NCBI GenBank assembly: GCA_003164475.1
Contig: PLTL01000360.1
Location: 8,156-29,233 of the forward strand
Source of the DNA: Candidatus Dormiibacterota bacterium
GTDB lineage: Bacteria > Chloroflexota > Dormibacteria > UBA8260 > Bog-877
Direction: 5' to 3'
DNA length: 21,078 nt
The position numbers and the translations under genes were made by a program. The notes below the pieces were generated by a model. The model saw only the letters and a program-made list of their open reading frames with translations. It searched no databases and had not been told where the DNA came from. This document shows, one piece after another, positions 1 through 6,593 of this stretch. How positions within the stretch are numbered: the first letter of the stretch is position 1; each line of letters starts with the position of its first letter.

Positions 1-164
1 ACCAGCGGGTTCAGGTGGATGCCCCGGAAGATCACCGGCAGGGCGATGATGAGGCTGGTGGCGTTCAGCGAGGACAGCAGCACGCCGACGGTCGTATTGG
101 AGAGGACCACCCACTTGTAGCGGGGGCCCACGATCGGCGCGCGGGCTGGCGCTGCGACACTCAT
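1..164 (-). CDS. MFS drug-efflux transporter (DHA2/EmrB-QacA type), N-terminal fragment
   Basis: Only the first 54 codons are in the window; the gene runs off the left edge. The translation has a short basic N-terminus (PRYKWVVLSNTTVG), then a first membrane helix with the segment SLNATSLIIALPVIFRGI. That pattern (an Asn/Ser-containing helix 1 followed by IALP and a loop before helix 2) is typical of 14-helix DHA2 drug:H+ antiporters in the inner membrane. The ATG overlaps the TGA of the upstream marR-like gene (ATGA), and an AAGGAG lies eight bases upstream of the ATG inside the marR 3' end, so the start is well supported and translation is probably coupled. Substrate unknown. A MarR-controlled efflux pump is the natural reading of the pair. 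Confidence 0.75.
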   Translation of the reverse strand, partial: MSVAAPARAPIVGPRYKWVVLSNTTVGVLLSSLNATSLIIALPVIFRGIHLNPL

Positions 165-694
165 GCTTCCAACTCCTTGGTTCTTCCAGGGTCTGCTACT
201 GCCACCGGCGCGGGGCCGGGGCGCTCGGCTGCCAGCGACTCCAGCACTGCCACGGCTCGTTCAAGCGCTCGTCGGTCAGATTCGCTCAGCGCGGCGAGGC
301 GCTCGGCGAGCCAGGCGTCACCCGCTCGCGCGCGTCGCGCCAGGAGGTCGGTACCGGCCTGGGTAGCCACCACCTGGACCCCGCGCCGGTCTGCGGGGTT
401 TGCCTGCCGGACCACCAGACCAGCCGCTTCAAGCTTGTCGGCGAGGCGTGTTGCCGCCGGGGAGGGCAGGCCTTCGAGCTCGGCGAGCTGTCCCACGCCG
501 AGGGGACCGGCGTGGACCACGCTGGCCAGCCCGGACACCTGGGCGATGCTGAGCTCTGGGGGATCATGGCGGCGGAGCTGGCGGCCGAAACGGATCATCG
601 ACAGCCGGAGCCGGCCTGCCAGGGCGGGTAGTTCGACCGGCTCCTCGGACCGAGAGTGGACCAATTCGTCGGCGGCTGTGGTCGGCACGCTCAA
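161..694 (-). CDS. MarR-family transcriptional regulator
   Basis: A cytosolic DNA-binding regulator of about 177 residues, close to the usual 140-180. The dimerisation helices come first (about 20-60), then the winged helix: GPLGVGQLAELEGLPSPAATR with recognition helix around 77-96 and the wing DRRGVQVVAT at 102-111, the family's DRR signature. The reading frame stays open far upstream, so the start is a choice. I prefer TTG at 694 because AGAAGG lies eight bases upstream; GTG at 688 and ATG at 766 are alternatives, the last lacking a ribosome binding site. The gene overlaps the downstream MFS efflux gene by four bases and almost certainly controls that operon, probably autorepressing until a ligand binds. 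The ligand cannot be told from sequence. Confidence 0.85.
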   Translation of the reverse strand: MSVPTTAADELVHSRSEEPVELPALAGRLRLSMIRFGRQLRRHDPPELSIAQVSGLASVVHAGPLGVGQLAELEGLPSPAATRLADKLEAAGLVVRQANPADRRGVQVVATQAGTDLLARRARAGDAWLAERLAALSESDRRALERAVAVLESLAAERPGPAPVAVADPGRTKELEA

Positions 695-790
695 CGTCTC
701 TGCCTTCTGATTCCTTCCGGCCTTCTCCAGCTGCAACTCACCCGGTGATCTCTCCGTGGGGCGCATCTGGAGTCTTAGGGTAACCAGCGC

Positions 791-820
791 ACTATATGCC
801 TCGAGCACTGATGTGGTCAA
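791..820 (-). promoter_or_regulatory. Sigma-70-type promoter for the marR-efflux operon
   Basis: Reading leftward on the minus strand, TTGACC (820-815) is separated by 18 bases from TATAGT (796-791). Both hexamers are close to the vegetative consensus and stand out in this GC-rich sequence. Transcription should start near 784, giving a leader of about 90 bases to the TTG start at 694, or about 18 bases if the ATG at 766 is used. I see no convincing palindromic MarR operator, only a CTCGAG core in the spacer. Confidence 0.7.
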
Positions 821-1083
821 GAACCTGTTTCTCCGCTCCGGGCAATCCCCCGGGGCTGGATGGGAGGCGACGTCGGTGGCCGTGAACACCTGGCAGGTGA
901 ACCTCGGCCGATCACCGGAGATCCGCGGGGACACCTCACCCGGGCCTCGGGAGGGCTCTCGTGGCCCCCTCTGCGCCACCGGGGCGGCCGGTCCAGCGCG
1001 CCAGCTGGCAGTGGAAGCCGCCGTGCTCCCCGACGGTCGGCTACGCTGCGTGTTCGCAGCCGCGGATCACCAGCGAGGCTCAG
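821..1083. other. Intergenic region between divergent marR and dsrE-like genes
   Basis: About 260 bases between the marR promoter and the dsrE-like start. Open frames cross it on both strands, but their translations look like GC-rich noise and match nothing I recognise. No riboswitch, tRNA or strong terminator is seen. The promoter of the sulfur-relay genes must lie here or just upstream, but no clear -35/-10 pair is visible on the plus strand. Confidence 0.4.
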
Positions 1084-1374
1084 TTGAATTTTCTCTTTCT
1101 GCTCACCGCCGGCCCGCGCAGTGAGTCGGTGCACACGGTGGCGGCCCTGGTGAGGGCGGCCGGCCAGGCGGGTCACCATGCTGAAGTCTTCCTCGCCGGG
1201 GATGGGGTCGCCCACGCCGCCACCCTTGCCGGCGCCGTGCCGGTAACCCTCTGCGATGCGGATCTCCGGTGGCGCCAGACCGATCTGGTGGAGGTCCCTG
1301 GGGTGCGGAGGGGAAGCCTCCGTGACCTGGCCATCCGATGCCGCGACGCAGACCGGATCCTGGTCTTTCGCTGA
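1084..1374 (+). CDS. DsrE/TusD-like sulfur relay protein
   Basis: A 96-residue cytosolic protein starting at TTG, with GAGG five bases upstream; the frame is open further upstream but the family fold begins at MNFLFLLTAG. It shows the DsrE/F pattern: first strand NFLFLLT, then VFLAGDGV (about 35-42), then TLCDADLRWRQ with Cys57, and the C-terminal VPGVRRGSLRDLAIRCRDADRI that resembles the usual 'pGv..gsL.dla....ADrvl.F' ending. Cys57 aligns by eye with the persulfide-carrying cysteine of TusD. It is first of three adjacent genes matching DsrE, DsrF and DsrH, which in known systems form a heterohexamer that passes persulfide sulfur either to tRNA thiolation or to/from dissimilatory sulfite reductase. 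No dsrAB, tusA, tusE or mnmA is in the window, so the acceptor is unknown. Confidence 0.7.
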   Translation: MNFLFLLTAGPRSESVHTVAALVRAAGQAGHHAEVFLAGDGVAHAATLAGAVPVTLCDADLRWRQTDLVEVPGVRRGSLRDLAIRCRDADRILVFR

Positions 1375-1383
1375 GGGGGTGGC

Positions 1384-1740
1384 TTGGCCGACGACATTGT
1401 TGTTCTGGCGCGAAGTCGGCTCTCCGGCGAGCGAGCTGCGCTGGCGGTGCGGGTGGCGCTGGCACTGCCCCTCGGTGGTATTTCAACACGGTTGATCCTG
1501 GTCGACTCGGCCAGCGCTCTGGGTCTGGAGGCAGTCCCGGACCTGAGTCTTTGGAGCGGTGGTCTGGACCGGGAGCTGGAGGCCCTGGTGACCGAAGAGG
1601 GTGCCGCGGTGCTGGTGGAGCAGGAGTCGCTGGAGGAGCTGGGGCTGGCGGGTCGCCCACTCCGGGCGGGTGCGGCGCTAGTTGGCCGAGACCAGGTGGC
1701 CGCGTTCTGCGGCGCCGCCGGGAGCTGCCTTGTACTCTGA
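1384..1740 (+). CDS. DsrF/TusC-like sulfur relay protein
   Basis: A 118-residue protein, essentially the length of E. coli TusC (119). The start is TTG, nine bases after the previous stop, with GAGGGGG just upstream. The N-terminus DIVVLARSRLSGERAALAVRVALAL and strand STRLILVDSASAL fit the DsrE/F alpha/beta fold; LEELGLAGRPL and GRDQVAAFCGAAG fit its C-terminal half. There is no cysteine at the catalytic position; the only ones lie near the C-terminus. TusC-like subunits are usually structural, so this is expected. It sits between the DsrE-like and DsrH-like genes in the canonical order. Assignment rests on size, position and weak motif similarity, so it is less certain than its neighbours. 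Confidence 0.6.
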   Translation: MADDIVVLARSRLSGERAALAVRVALALPLGGISTRLILVDSASALGLEAVPDLSLWSGGLDRELEALVTEEGAAVLVEQESLEELGLAGRPLRAGAALVGRDQVAAFCGAAGSCLVL

Positions 1741-1747
1741 GAACGGG

Positions 1748-2035
1748 GTGGAGCTGCAGCTGGTGAGCCAGCTCGGCGACCGGCGCGCCTGGGACCACTG
1801 CAGGCGCCGGGCCACGGCCGGCGAAAGGATCCAGGTGGTGCTGCTTCACGATGCTGTGCTGGAGACCGAGGCCACCATCTCGGAGGCGCTCGGCGAGGTG
1901 GATTCCACCCGGTTGGTGGTGATGGCCTGTGCCGAGGACGCGCGCCGCCGCCAGGTTGAGGAGCGCTGGCCGCTTATCGACTACCAGGGGATCATCGCCA
2001 GCTGTGCCGGGGCTGCCCGGGTGGTCAGCTGGTGA
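1748..2035 (+). CDS. DsrH/TusB-like sulfur relay protein
   Basis: With GTG at 1748 the product is 95 residues, the same length as E. coli TusB, and the N-terminal MELQLVSQL occupies the place of the family's MLHxxxxSP start; TTG at 1730 would add six residues and overlap the previous gene. Features: GERIQVVLLHDAVL (about 26-38, like the 'gD.lLLleDGV' segment), VVMACAEDARRR (58-68, like the 'vyaL.eDl.aRG' segment), and the ending IDYQGIIASCAGAARVVSW, close to the TusB/DsrH C-terminus that finishes in SW or AW. It is the third gene of a compact set with gaps of nine and seven bases. DsrH is a structural subunit of the sulfur-relay hexamer; the sulfur acceptor is not in the window. Confidence 0.68.
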   Translation: MELQLVSQLGDRRAWDHCRRRATAGERIQVVLLHDAVLETEATISEALGEVDSTRLVVMACAEDARRRQVEERWPLIDYQGIIASCAGAARVVSW

Positions 2036-2065
2036 CCGGGGCGGCCCGGCTCCAGGCGCCCCGGT
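2035..2065 (+). terminator. GC-rich hairpin after the dsrEFH-like genes
   Basis: ACCGGGGCG (2035-2043) pairs perfectly with CGCCCCGGT (2057-2065) around a 13-base loop. The first base is the last base of the dsrH-like stop codon. There is no T-tract, so it would be a terminator of the U-less kind common in GC-rich bacteria, or a 3'-end stabiliser. It separates the sulfur-relay genes from nadA, whose own promoter lies downstream. Confidence 0.45.
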
Positions 2066-2318
2066 TGGGGCCGGGGTGGTGCGCCCCAGCCGGCAGCCGC
2101 TCGTCCGAGTGCTGGGCCAGGCAGGAGTGCTGAGTCCCGCGGTGAGACTGATCGGCCCACCACGGGCGCTGGAGCCGATCAAGCTGCCCTTGGGAAGCGG
2201 TCACGAGCTTGGGGGGAGGCTTCCCGACCTCGGCCCTGCCCCAGCCTGCCGGCGCGAGGCCCGGCTCCCCAGCGCCCCCCCTGCCCTGCCCCTGGCGGGC
2301 GAGAGATCGGGCGTCGCC

Positions 2319-2330
2319 CATAATTGGACC
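2319..2330 (+). promoter_or_regulatory. -10 element placed for leaderless nadA mRNA
   Basis: CATAAT (2319-2324) matches five of six bases of the -10 consensus and is an AT-rich island in GC-rich DNA. Six bases separate it from the nadA ATG, so transcription would begin at or next to the start codon. No Shine-Dalgarno sequence precedes the ATG. No good -35 hexamer is seen at the normal spacing. Confidence 0.55.
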
Positions 2331-3284
2331 ATGGCAGTTCGAGCTCAGAGCCTGCTTCTCGATGAGATCGCGGAACTCAAGCACGAGCGCAAGGCCCTGA
2401 TCCTGGCCCACAACTACCAGCGTGACGAGGTTCAGGACCTGGCTGACTTCGTGGGGGACTCGCTGGGGCTCTCCAGGCGGGCGGCCGAGACCGACGCCGA
2501 AGTGATCGTCTTCTGCGGAGTCCATTTCATGGCCGAGACCGCGGCCGTGCTCGCGCCTGACCGCACGGTGCTGCTCCCCGACCTCGCGGCCGGCTGTTCG
2601 CTGGCGGCCAGCATCACCGCCGACGAGCTGCGCAGCTGGAAGGCGGAGCACCCGGGCGCCGTGGTGGTCAGCTATGTCAACACCAGCGCCGAGGTCAAGG
2701 CTGAGTCCGACTACTGCTGCACCTCGAGCAACGCGGTCAAGATAGTGGCCCAGATCCCCGAGGATCGGGAGATCCTCTTCTGCCCCGACCTCTTCCTGGG
2801 CTCCCATGTGGAGCGGATGACCGGGCGCAAGATGCACGTCTGGCTCGGCGAGTGCCACGTCCACGCCGCCATCACGGGCGCCCAGTTGGAGAGCCAGCGG
2901 CTGGCTCACCCGGGCGCCGAGGTGCTGGTCCATCCCGAGTGCGGCTGCACCACCGCCGCCCTCTACGAAGCCGGACGGGGAGAGTTCAGCGGGGCCACCG
3001 TGGTAACCAGCACTGAGGGGATGGTCCGTTACGCCGAGGGCTCCAAAGCGGATACCTTCATCGTCGCCACCGAGATTGGGGTCATGCACCGGATGCGCCT
3101 GCTGGCGCCCCAGAAGAACTTCATCGCCGCCAGCCCGGAGGCGATCTGCCCCTACATGAAGACGATCACCCTGGAGAAGGTGCGGGATTCGCTCCTCGAG
3201 CTCAAGCACCGGATCACGGTGCCGCCGGCGGTCGCCGCCCGGGCGCGGCTGGCGATCGAGCGCATGGTGGAGGTCTCTGGCTGA
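2331..3284 (+). CDS. nadA: Quinolinate synthase NadA
   Basis: 317 residues, the usual length for the shorter NadA type. It condenses iminoaspartate with dihydroxyacetone phosphate to quinolinate, the second step of de novo NAD synthesis, using a [4Fe-4S] cluster in the cytosol. Clear signatures: AHNYQRDEVQDLADFVGDS (26-44), FCGVHFMAETA, PDLAAGCSLA with Cys89, HPECGCTT with Cys204, and ICPYMK with Cys273; these three cysteines are the cluster ligands. The ATG at 2331 is the only sensible start: upstream codons in the same frame show no NadA homology. It is the first gene of a seven-gene plus-strand run and overlaps the next ATG by one base (TGATG). No nadB or nadC lies nearby, so iminoaspartate supply and quinolinate use are encoded elsewhere. 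Confidence 0.97.
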   Translation: MAVRAQSLLLDEIAELKHERKALILAHNYQRDEVQDLADFVGDSLGLSRRAAETDAEVIVFCGVHFMAETAAVLAPDRTVLLPDLAAGCSLAASITADELRSWKAEHPGAVVVSYVNTSAEVKAESDYCCTSSNAVKIVAQIPEDREILFCPDLFLGSHVERMTGRKMHVWLGECHVHAAITGAQLESQRLAHPGAEVLVHPECGCTTAALYEAGRGEFSGATVVTSTEGMVRYAEGSKADTFIVATEIGVMHRMRLLAPQKNFIAASPEAICPYMKTITLEKVRDSLLELKHRITVPPAVAARARLAIERMVEVSG

Positions 3285-4093
3285 TGCCCGAGGCCCAGCC
3301 GATCGGGATCTTCGGCGGCTCCGGGCTCTACCAACTGCTGGGGGACGCTCGGGAGATGCAGGTCGAGACTCCCTTCGGTCCCCCCAGCGACAGCCTCTGG
3401 CTGGGGGAGATCCACGGCCGCCGGGTTGCCTTCATGCCCCGCCACGGGCGTGAGCACACCATCCCGCCCCACCGCATCAATTTCCGGGCCAACCTCTACG
3501 CCATGCACCGGGCCGGGGTGGCCCGGATCCTCGCTCCCTGCGCGGTGGGCTCGCTGCGCCCCGAGATCGCCCCCGGGGACGTGGTGGTCCCGGACCAGTT
3601 GGTGGACCGGACTTGGGGGCGTGCCGACACCTACTGGGACGGTCCCCGGGTACAGCACTTGAGCGCCGCCGACCCCTATTGTCCGGAGCTGAGCGCGGCG
3701 GCGGCGGCCGCCGCCGCTGGCGATGGGGCCACCGTGCACGACGGTGAAACCATGGTGGTGATCCAGGGGCCCCGCTTCAGCACCAGGGCGGAGTCGCGCT
3801 GGTACTCGCGCCAGGGTTGGGGGATCATCGGCATGACCGGCTACCCGGAGGCCGTCCTGGCCCGGGAACTGGGCCTCTGCTACAGCGCGATCGCCATGGC
3901 CACCGACTACGACGCTGGACTGGAGGGCTCCAGCGGGATCGCCCCGGTGACCCATGAGCAGGTGCTTCGCGTCTTCGCCGACAACCTCGACCGGCTGCGG
4001 CGGATCCTCTTCGACGTGGTCAACCTCCTGCCGCCCCGGGCTGGCTGCGGCTGCGCTGCGACATCGCCACTGCCTGAGCTGTCGCCCCCTTGA
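3284..4093 (+). CDS. mtnP: S-methyl-5'-thioadenosine phosphorylase (MTAP/PNP family)
   Basis: 269 residues, normal for the family. It cleaves methylthioadenosine with phosphate to adenine and methylthioribose-1-phosphate, recycling the by-product of polyamine and other SAM-dependent reactions. Seen: GIFGGSGLY (8-16, phosphate loop), MPRHGREHTIPPHRINFRAN (51-70), PCAVGSL, VVIQGPRFSTRAE (158-170), GMTGYPEAVLARE and ATDYDAG, whose Asp208 and Asp210 mark preference for a 6-aminopurine (adenine) rather than hypoxanthine or guanine. A C-terminal Cys255-Gly-Cys257 resembles the CxC motif described in some archaeal MTAPs. The ATG overlaps the nadA stop, with GGAGG ten bases upstream. An eight-alanine run near 138-145 is encoded by a perfect DNA palindrome. 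Confidence 0.92.
   Translation: MPEAQPIGIFGGSGLYQLLGDAREMQVETPFGPPSDSLWLGEIHGRRVAFMPRHGREHTIPPHRINFRANLYAMHRAGVARILAPCAVGSLRPEIAPGDVVVPDQLVDRTWGRADTYWDGPRVQHLSAADPYCPELSAAAAAAAAGDGATVHDGETMVVIQGPRFSTRAESRWYSRQGWGIIGMTGYPEAVLARELGLCYSAIAMATDYDAGLEGSSGIAPVTHEQVLRVFADNLDRLRRILFDVVNLLPPRAGCGCAATSPLPELSPP
3698..3717. repeat. Perfect 20-bp GCC/GGC palindrome inside mtnP
   Basis: A run of GCG/GCC alanine codons reads identically on both strands across 3698-3717, centred between 3707 and 3708. It encodes part of an eight-alanine helix in the phosphorylase. Such a repeat can form a hairpin and is prone to slippage in steps of three bases, which would only change the alanine count. Confidence 0.75.
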
Positions 4094-4680
4094 GCGGCGA
4101 GCCCGCCCGCTCTCAGGCCCCCGCAGCAGCGGCTCGCCACCGGTTGCTCGTCTCCTCCTCCGTCGCCAAGCGGTACCGGACCGCGGCGACCTACGGCGGC
4201 GCCGTGTGCCTGCTCGGCACCGCGGTGACCTACTTCGACAGCCGCCAGTTCGATCTGGTCTTCCTGTTGCTGGGGGTGGTGCTGGTGCTGCTCGCCGTCG
4301 GCCTGCACTTCGGGATCCGACGCTTCTACGTCCAACTCCAGGCGGGGACCCTGCTCATTCACGGGCTGCTCCGCGAGGAGCAGGTCCCGGTCTCGGCCAT
4401 TCGCCAGGTCCGGACCCAGACGTTGCGGGTCGTCTTCTCGGCGCCCAGCCGTAAGGGGCTGATGCTCCGCTCCCTGCGCCCGTTCGAGCAGAGCCCCGCC
4501 CTGGTCCTGAGGCTTGACATGGACGTCGCCGAGGTGGCGAAGCTAGGGAAGCTGGCGGGGCGGGGTACGGTGCTGGACCACGACCTGATCCTCCTGGTCG
4601 CAGATGCCCAGGGATTGGACAGCAGTCTGCAGCCGCAGATCCGGCGGCGGCCTCCGGCGCCCGCGGCCCACCGGCGGTGA
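4090..4680 (+). CDS. Small membrane protein with probable bacterial PH-like domain
   Basis: 196 residues. A basic N-terminus (about 1-32) is followed by two hydrophobic helices (about 33-49 and 55-74), then a soluble region whose start, RRFYVQLQAGTLLIHGLLREEQVPVSAIRQVRTQ, has the strand-turn-strand look of bacterial PH domains (bPH/DUF304 style), in which a lipid-anchored or two-helix protein exposes a beta domain to the cytosol. After about residue 175 the tail is proline- and arginine-rich and likely disordered. The start is TTG at 4090, overlapping the mtnP TGA (TTGA); TTG at 4144 is possible. The 3' end overlaps the GTG of the PMT gene (GTGA), so it should be made together with that enzyme. 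No enzymatic motif is visible and its function is unknown; a scaffold for the glycosylation enzymes is only a guess. Confidence 0.65.
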   Translation: MSGEPARSQAPAAAARHRLLVSSSVAKRYRTAATYGGAVCLLGTAVTYFDSRQFDLVFLLLGVVLVLLAVGLHFGIRRFYVQLQAGTLLIHGLLREEQVPVSAIRQVRTQTLRVVFSAPSRKGLMLRSLRPFEQSPALVLRLDMDVAEVAKLGKLAGRGTVLDHDLILLVADAQGLDSSLQPQIRRRPPAPAAHRR

Positions 4681-6575
4681 GCTCCGTGGGGCTGTCCCGG
4701 TGGCAGCTCGAGGGGGTCTGGGCGGCGGTCGCGGCGGCCATCTTCGCGGCCCTGTGTGTCCTCTTCCACTGGCCGGTCCACCCCCTGGTCGCGGCGGTGA
4801 TGGTGGCTGCGGTCTGGGGGCTTTCCCTGCTCCTCCGGCGGAACCGGACCCTGACCGGGATCGACGGACTCGACTGCGTCATCGTCGGGGTCCTGGTTGC
4901 CGCCGCTCTGGTGGTTCGGCTCGCCAGCCCCATCTACCTGGATGCCCTCCAGGGCCACGTCGGCGTCGTCGGCACCGTGCCGGCTCCGGCGGGAGTGCAC
5001 CGGAGCCCGACCCACGAGGTCTTGGGGATCGGGGCCTGGGGGCTCGGCTACCCCTTCAACACCGCCGGCTGCACCCAGGTCCCGGAGGGTCCCAGGAACG
5101 TCGACGTGAAGCGTTGTGGCTTCGTCTTCGACGAGGTCTACTTCCCCGTCGATGCGCTCAAGGACCTCAAGGGGATCGACTACTTCGATCCCGAGCCGCC
5201 GCTCTCGAAACTGATCATCGCCGGGGGCATCAGCTGGCTCGGCTTCAACCCCTGGGGCTGGCGGATCATGTCGGCGATCTTCGGCAGCCTGGTGGTCGGG
5301 CTCCTCTACTTCCTGGCCCGCCGGCTCTGGCACCGTCGAAGACTCTTCGCCACTCTGGCGGCGCTCTTCTTCAGCCTGGATGGGCTGGAGCTGGTGGAGT
5401 CCCGCACCGGGGTGATCGATATCTTCGCGGTCTTCTTCGTGGTCCTGGGGCTCTGGCTGTTCACGCTCCACTGGCACGCCCGGACCAGGCGGCAGTGGCT
5501 ATGGACCCTCTACCTGACCGCCGCTGCCTCCGGTCTGGGACTGGCCGCCAAGGCGGACATGGTGCCGGCGATGCTGCTGATGGCGCTGCTCCTGGCCGCC
5601 CGCTGGGCCCGTCCCCACCTGAGGCTGCGCCGGCTGGGGTGGGGACAGCGCCGGTGGATGCTGCCGCCGGCTCCCGACGACCCCGCTGCCGCGGCCCGGC
5701 GGACCATGGTCGGGGCGATGCGCTGGGGCTGGCACTACCTGGCCGGGGCCGTCCTCATCCTCTTGATCTTCTACCTGTCGTTCTTCCGCTATTGGACCAT
5801 CCCCCACAGCGTCTACGTCAACTACGCCGACACCCAGGGGCCGACCGCCACCTGTGCCGGGTTCCTTACCGACGCGTCCATGTGCGACCTGCCGGTGGCG
5901 ATGCCGATCAAGGAGGATCATTTCGGCCCGATCGCAATCTGGCTCCCCACCGGCTTCAATGTCACGCAGTCCCTGGTGGACGTGGAGATGAACAGCCTCG
6001 CAGGGCTCAGCTACCAGGCCACCTTGAAGGCCACCCATCCGTTCTCGTCGCCGTACTACACCTGGCCGCTCGACGCTCATCCGGTGCTCTTCTACGCCGT
6101 CTACACCGGGAACGGGGTGACCACCTCGGGCGGGCAGACCGTCTCCAACTACGCCTGGATCTCCGACATGGGCAACCCGGCGATCTTCTGGGGCGGTCTC
6201 TTCGCCCTGGCCGCCTGCCTCTACTGGACCCTGCGCCGGCGCGACCGGGTCGCGCTCTTCATCCTCCTGGGTTTTCTCTTCGACTGGCTGCTGCTCTGGT
6301 CCTGGCCCTCCCGGATCCTCTTCTTCTACGAGATCCTGGAGGCGCTTCCCTTCATGTGCCTGGCGCTCGCCTACTGCTGCACCCGGCTGGCCCACACCCG
6401 CACCGCCTTCCAGCTGGGAGCGGTGAGGCTGGGTCCCTCCAGCCTGCGTCCGCTGGCCGGGGCCATAGCCCTGGCGGTGATCCTCGGCTTCGCCTACTTC
6501 TACCCGCTCTGGACCGGGCAGCCGATTCCCTCCAATGACTTCTTCCAGCACATCTGGCTCCCGGGCTGGTACTGA
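4677..6575 (+). CDS. PMT-family (GT39) protein O-mannosyltransferase-like enzyme
   Basis: 632 residues, polytopic, GT-C fold. The family transfers mannose from polyprenyl-phosphate-mannose to Ser/Thr of exported proteins at the outer face of the membrane. Seen: helices at about 12-30 and 35-53; the catalytic acidic pair FDEVYF (Asp152-Glu153) in the first external loop; DPEPPLSKLIIAGG (171-184), the PMT substrate motif; GWRIMSAIFGSLVVGLLYFL; and SRTGVIDIFAVFF. Unusually, about 60 residues separate helix 3 from the DE motif, including Cys132 and Cys147, and a later loop has Cys393 and Cys403, which could form disulfides outside the cell. The GTG start overlaps the previous TGA (GTGA). It heads three consecutive membrane transferase-like genes. 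The exact sugar and acceptor are not determined by sequence. Confidence 0.88.
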   Translation: MSSVGLSRWQLEGVWAAVAAAIFAALCVLFHWPVHPLVAAVMVAAVWGLSLLLRRNRTLTGIDGLDCVIVGVLVAAALVVRLASPIYLDALQGHVGVVGTVPAPAGVHRSPTHEVLGIGAWGLGYPFNTAGCTQVPEGPRNVDVKRCGFVFDEVYFPVDALKDLKGIDYFDPEPPLSKLIIAGGISWLGFNPWGWRIMSAIFGSLVVGLLYFLARRLWHRRRLFATLAALFFSLDGLELVESRTGVIDIFAVFFVVLGLWLFTLHWHARTRRQWLWTLYLTAAASGLGLAAKADMVPAMLLMALLLAARWARPHLRLRRLGWGQRRWMLPPAPDDPAAAARRTMVGAMRWGWHYLAGAVLILLIFYLSFFRYWTIPHSVYVNYADTQGPTATCAGFLTDASMCDLPVAMPIKEDHFGPIAIWLPTGFNVTQSLVDVEMNSLAGLSYQATLKATHPFSSPYYTWPLDAHPVLFYAVYTGNGVTTSGGQTVSNYAWISDMGNPAIFWGGLFALAACLYWTLRRRDRVALFILLGFLFDWLLLWSWPSRILFFYEILEALPFMCLALAYCCTRLAHTRTAFQLGAVRLGPSSLRPLAGAIALAVILGFAYFYPLWTGQPIPSNDFFQHIWLPGWY

Positions 6576-6593
6576 GCTGGGTCCGCGCAGCCG

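Noticed and set aside
821..1083. Cobalamin, SAM or TPP riboswitch before the dsrE-like gene
   Set aside because: The conserved core sequences of those classes are absent; only general GC-rich hairpins are seen.
2036..2330. A riboswitch controlling nadA
   Set aside because: No NAD-type or other riboswitch signature is recognisable, and the -10 element directly before the ATG leaves no room for a leader.
2025..3209. Long minus-strand open frame opposite nadA
   Set aside because: Its codons are the mirror of the highly conserved NadA frame; the translation has no recognisable motif. High GC content keeps such antisense frames open.
4359..5477. Long minus-strand frame opposite the PMT gene
   Set aside because: Composition is rich in Asp, Pro, Gly and Arg with no hydrophobic core; a shadow of the PMT frame.
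4604..6538. Long plus-strand frame over the PMT gene
   Set aside because: Arg/Pro/Gly-rich translation in the wrong frame; the overlapping frame carries the full set of PMT motifs.
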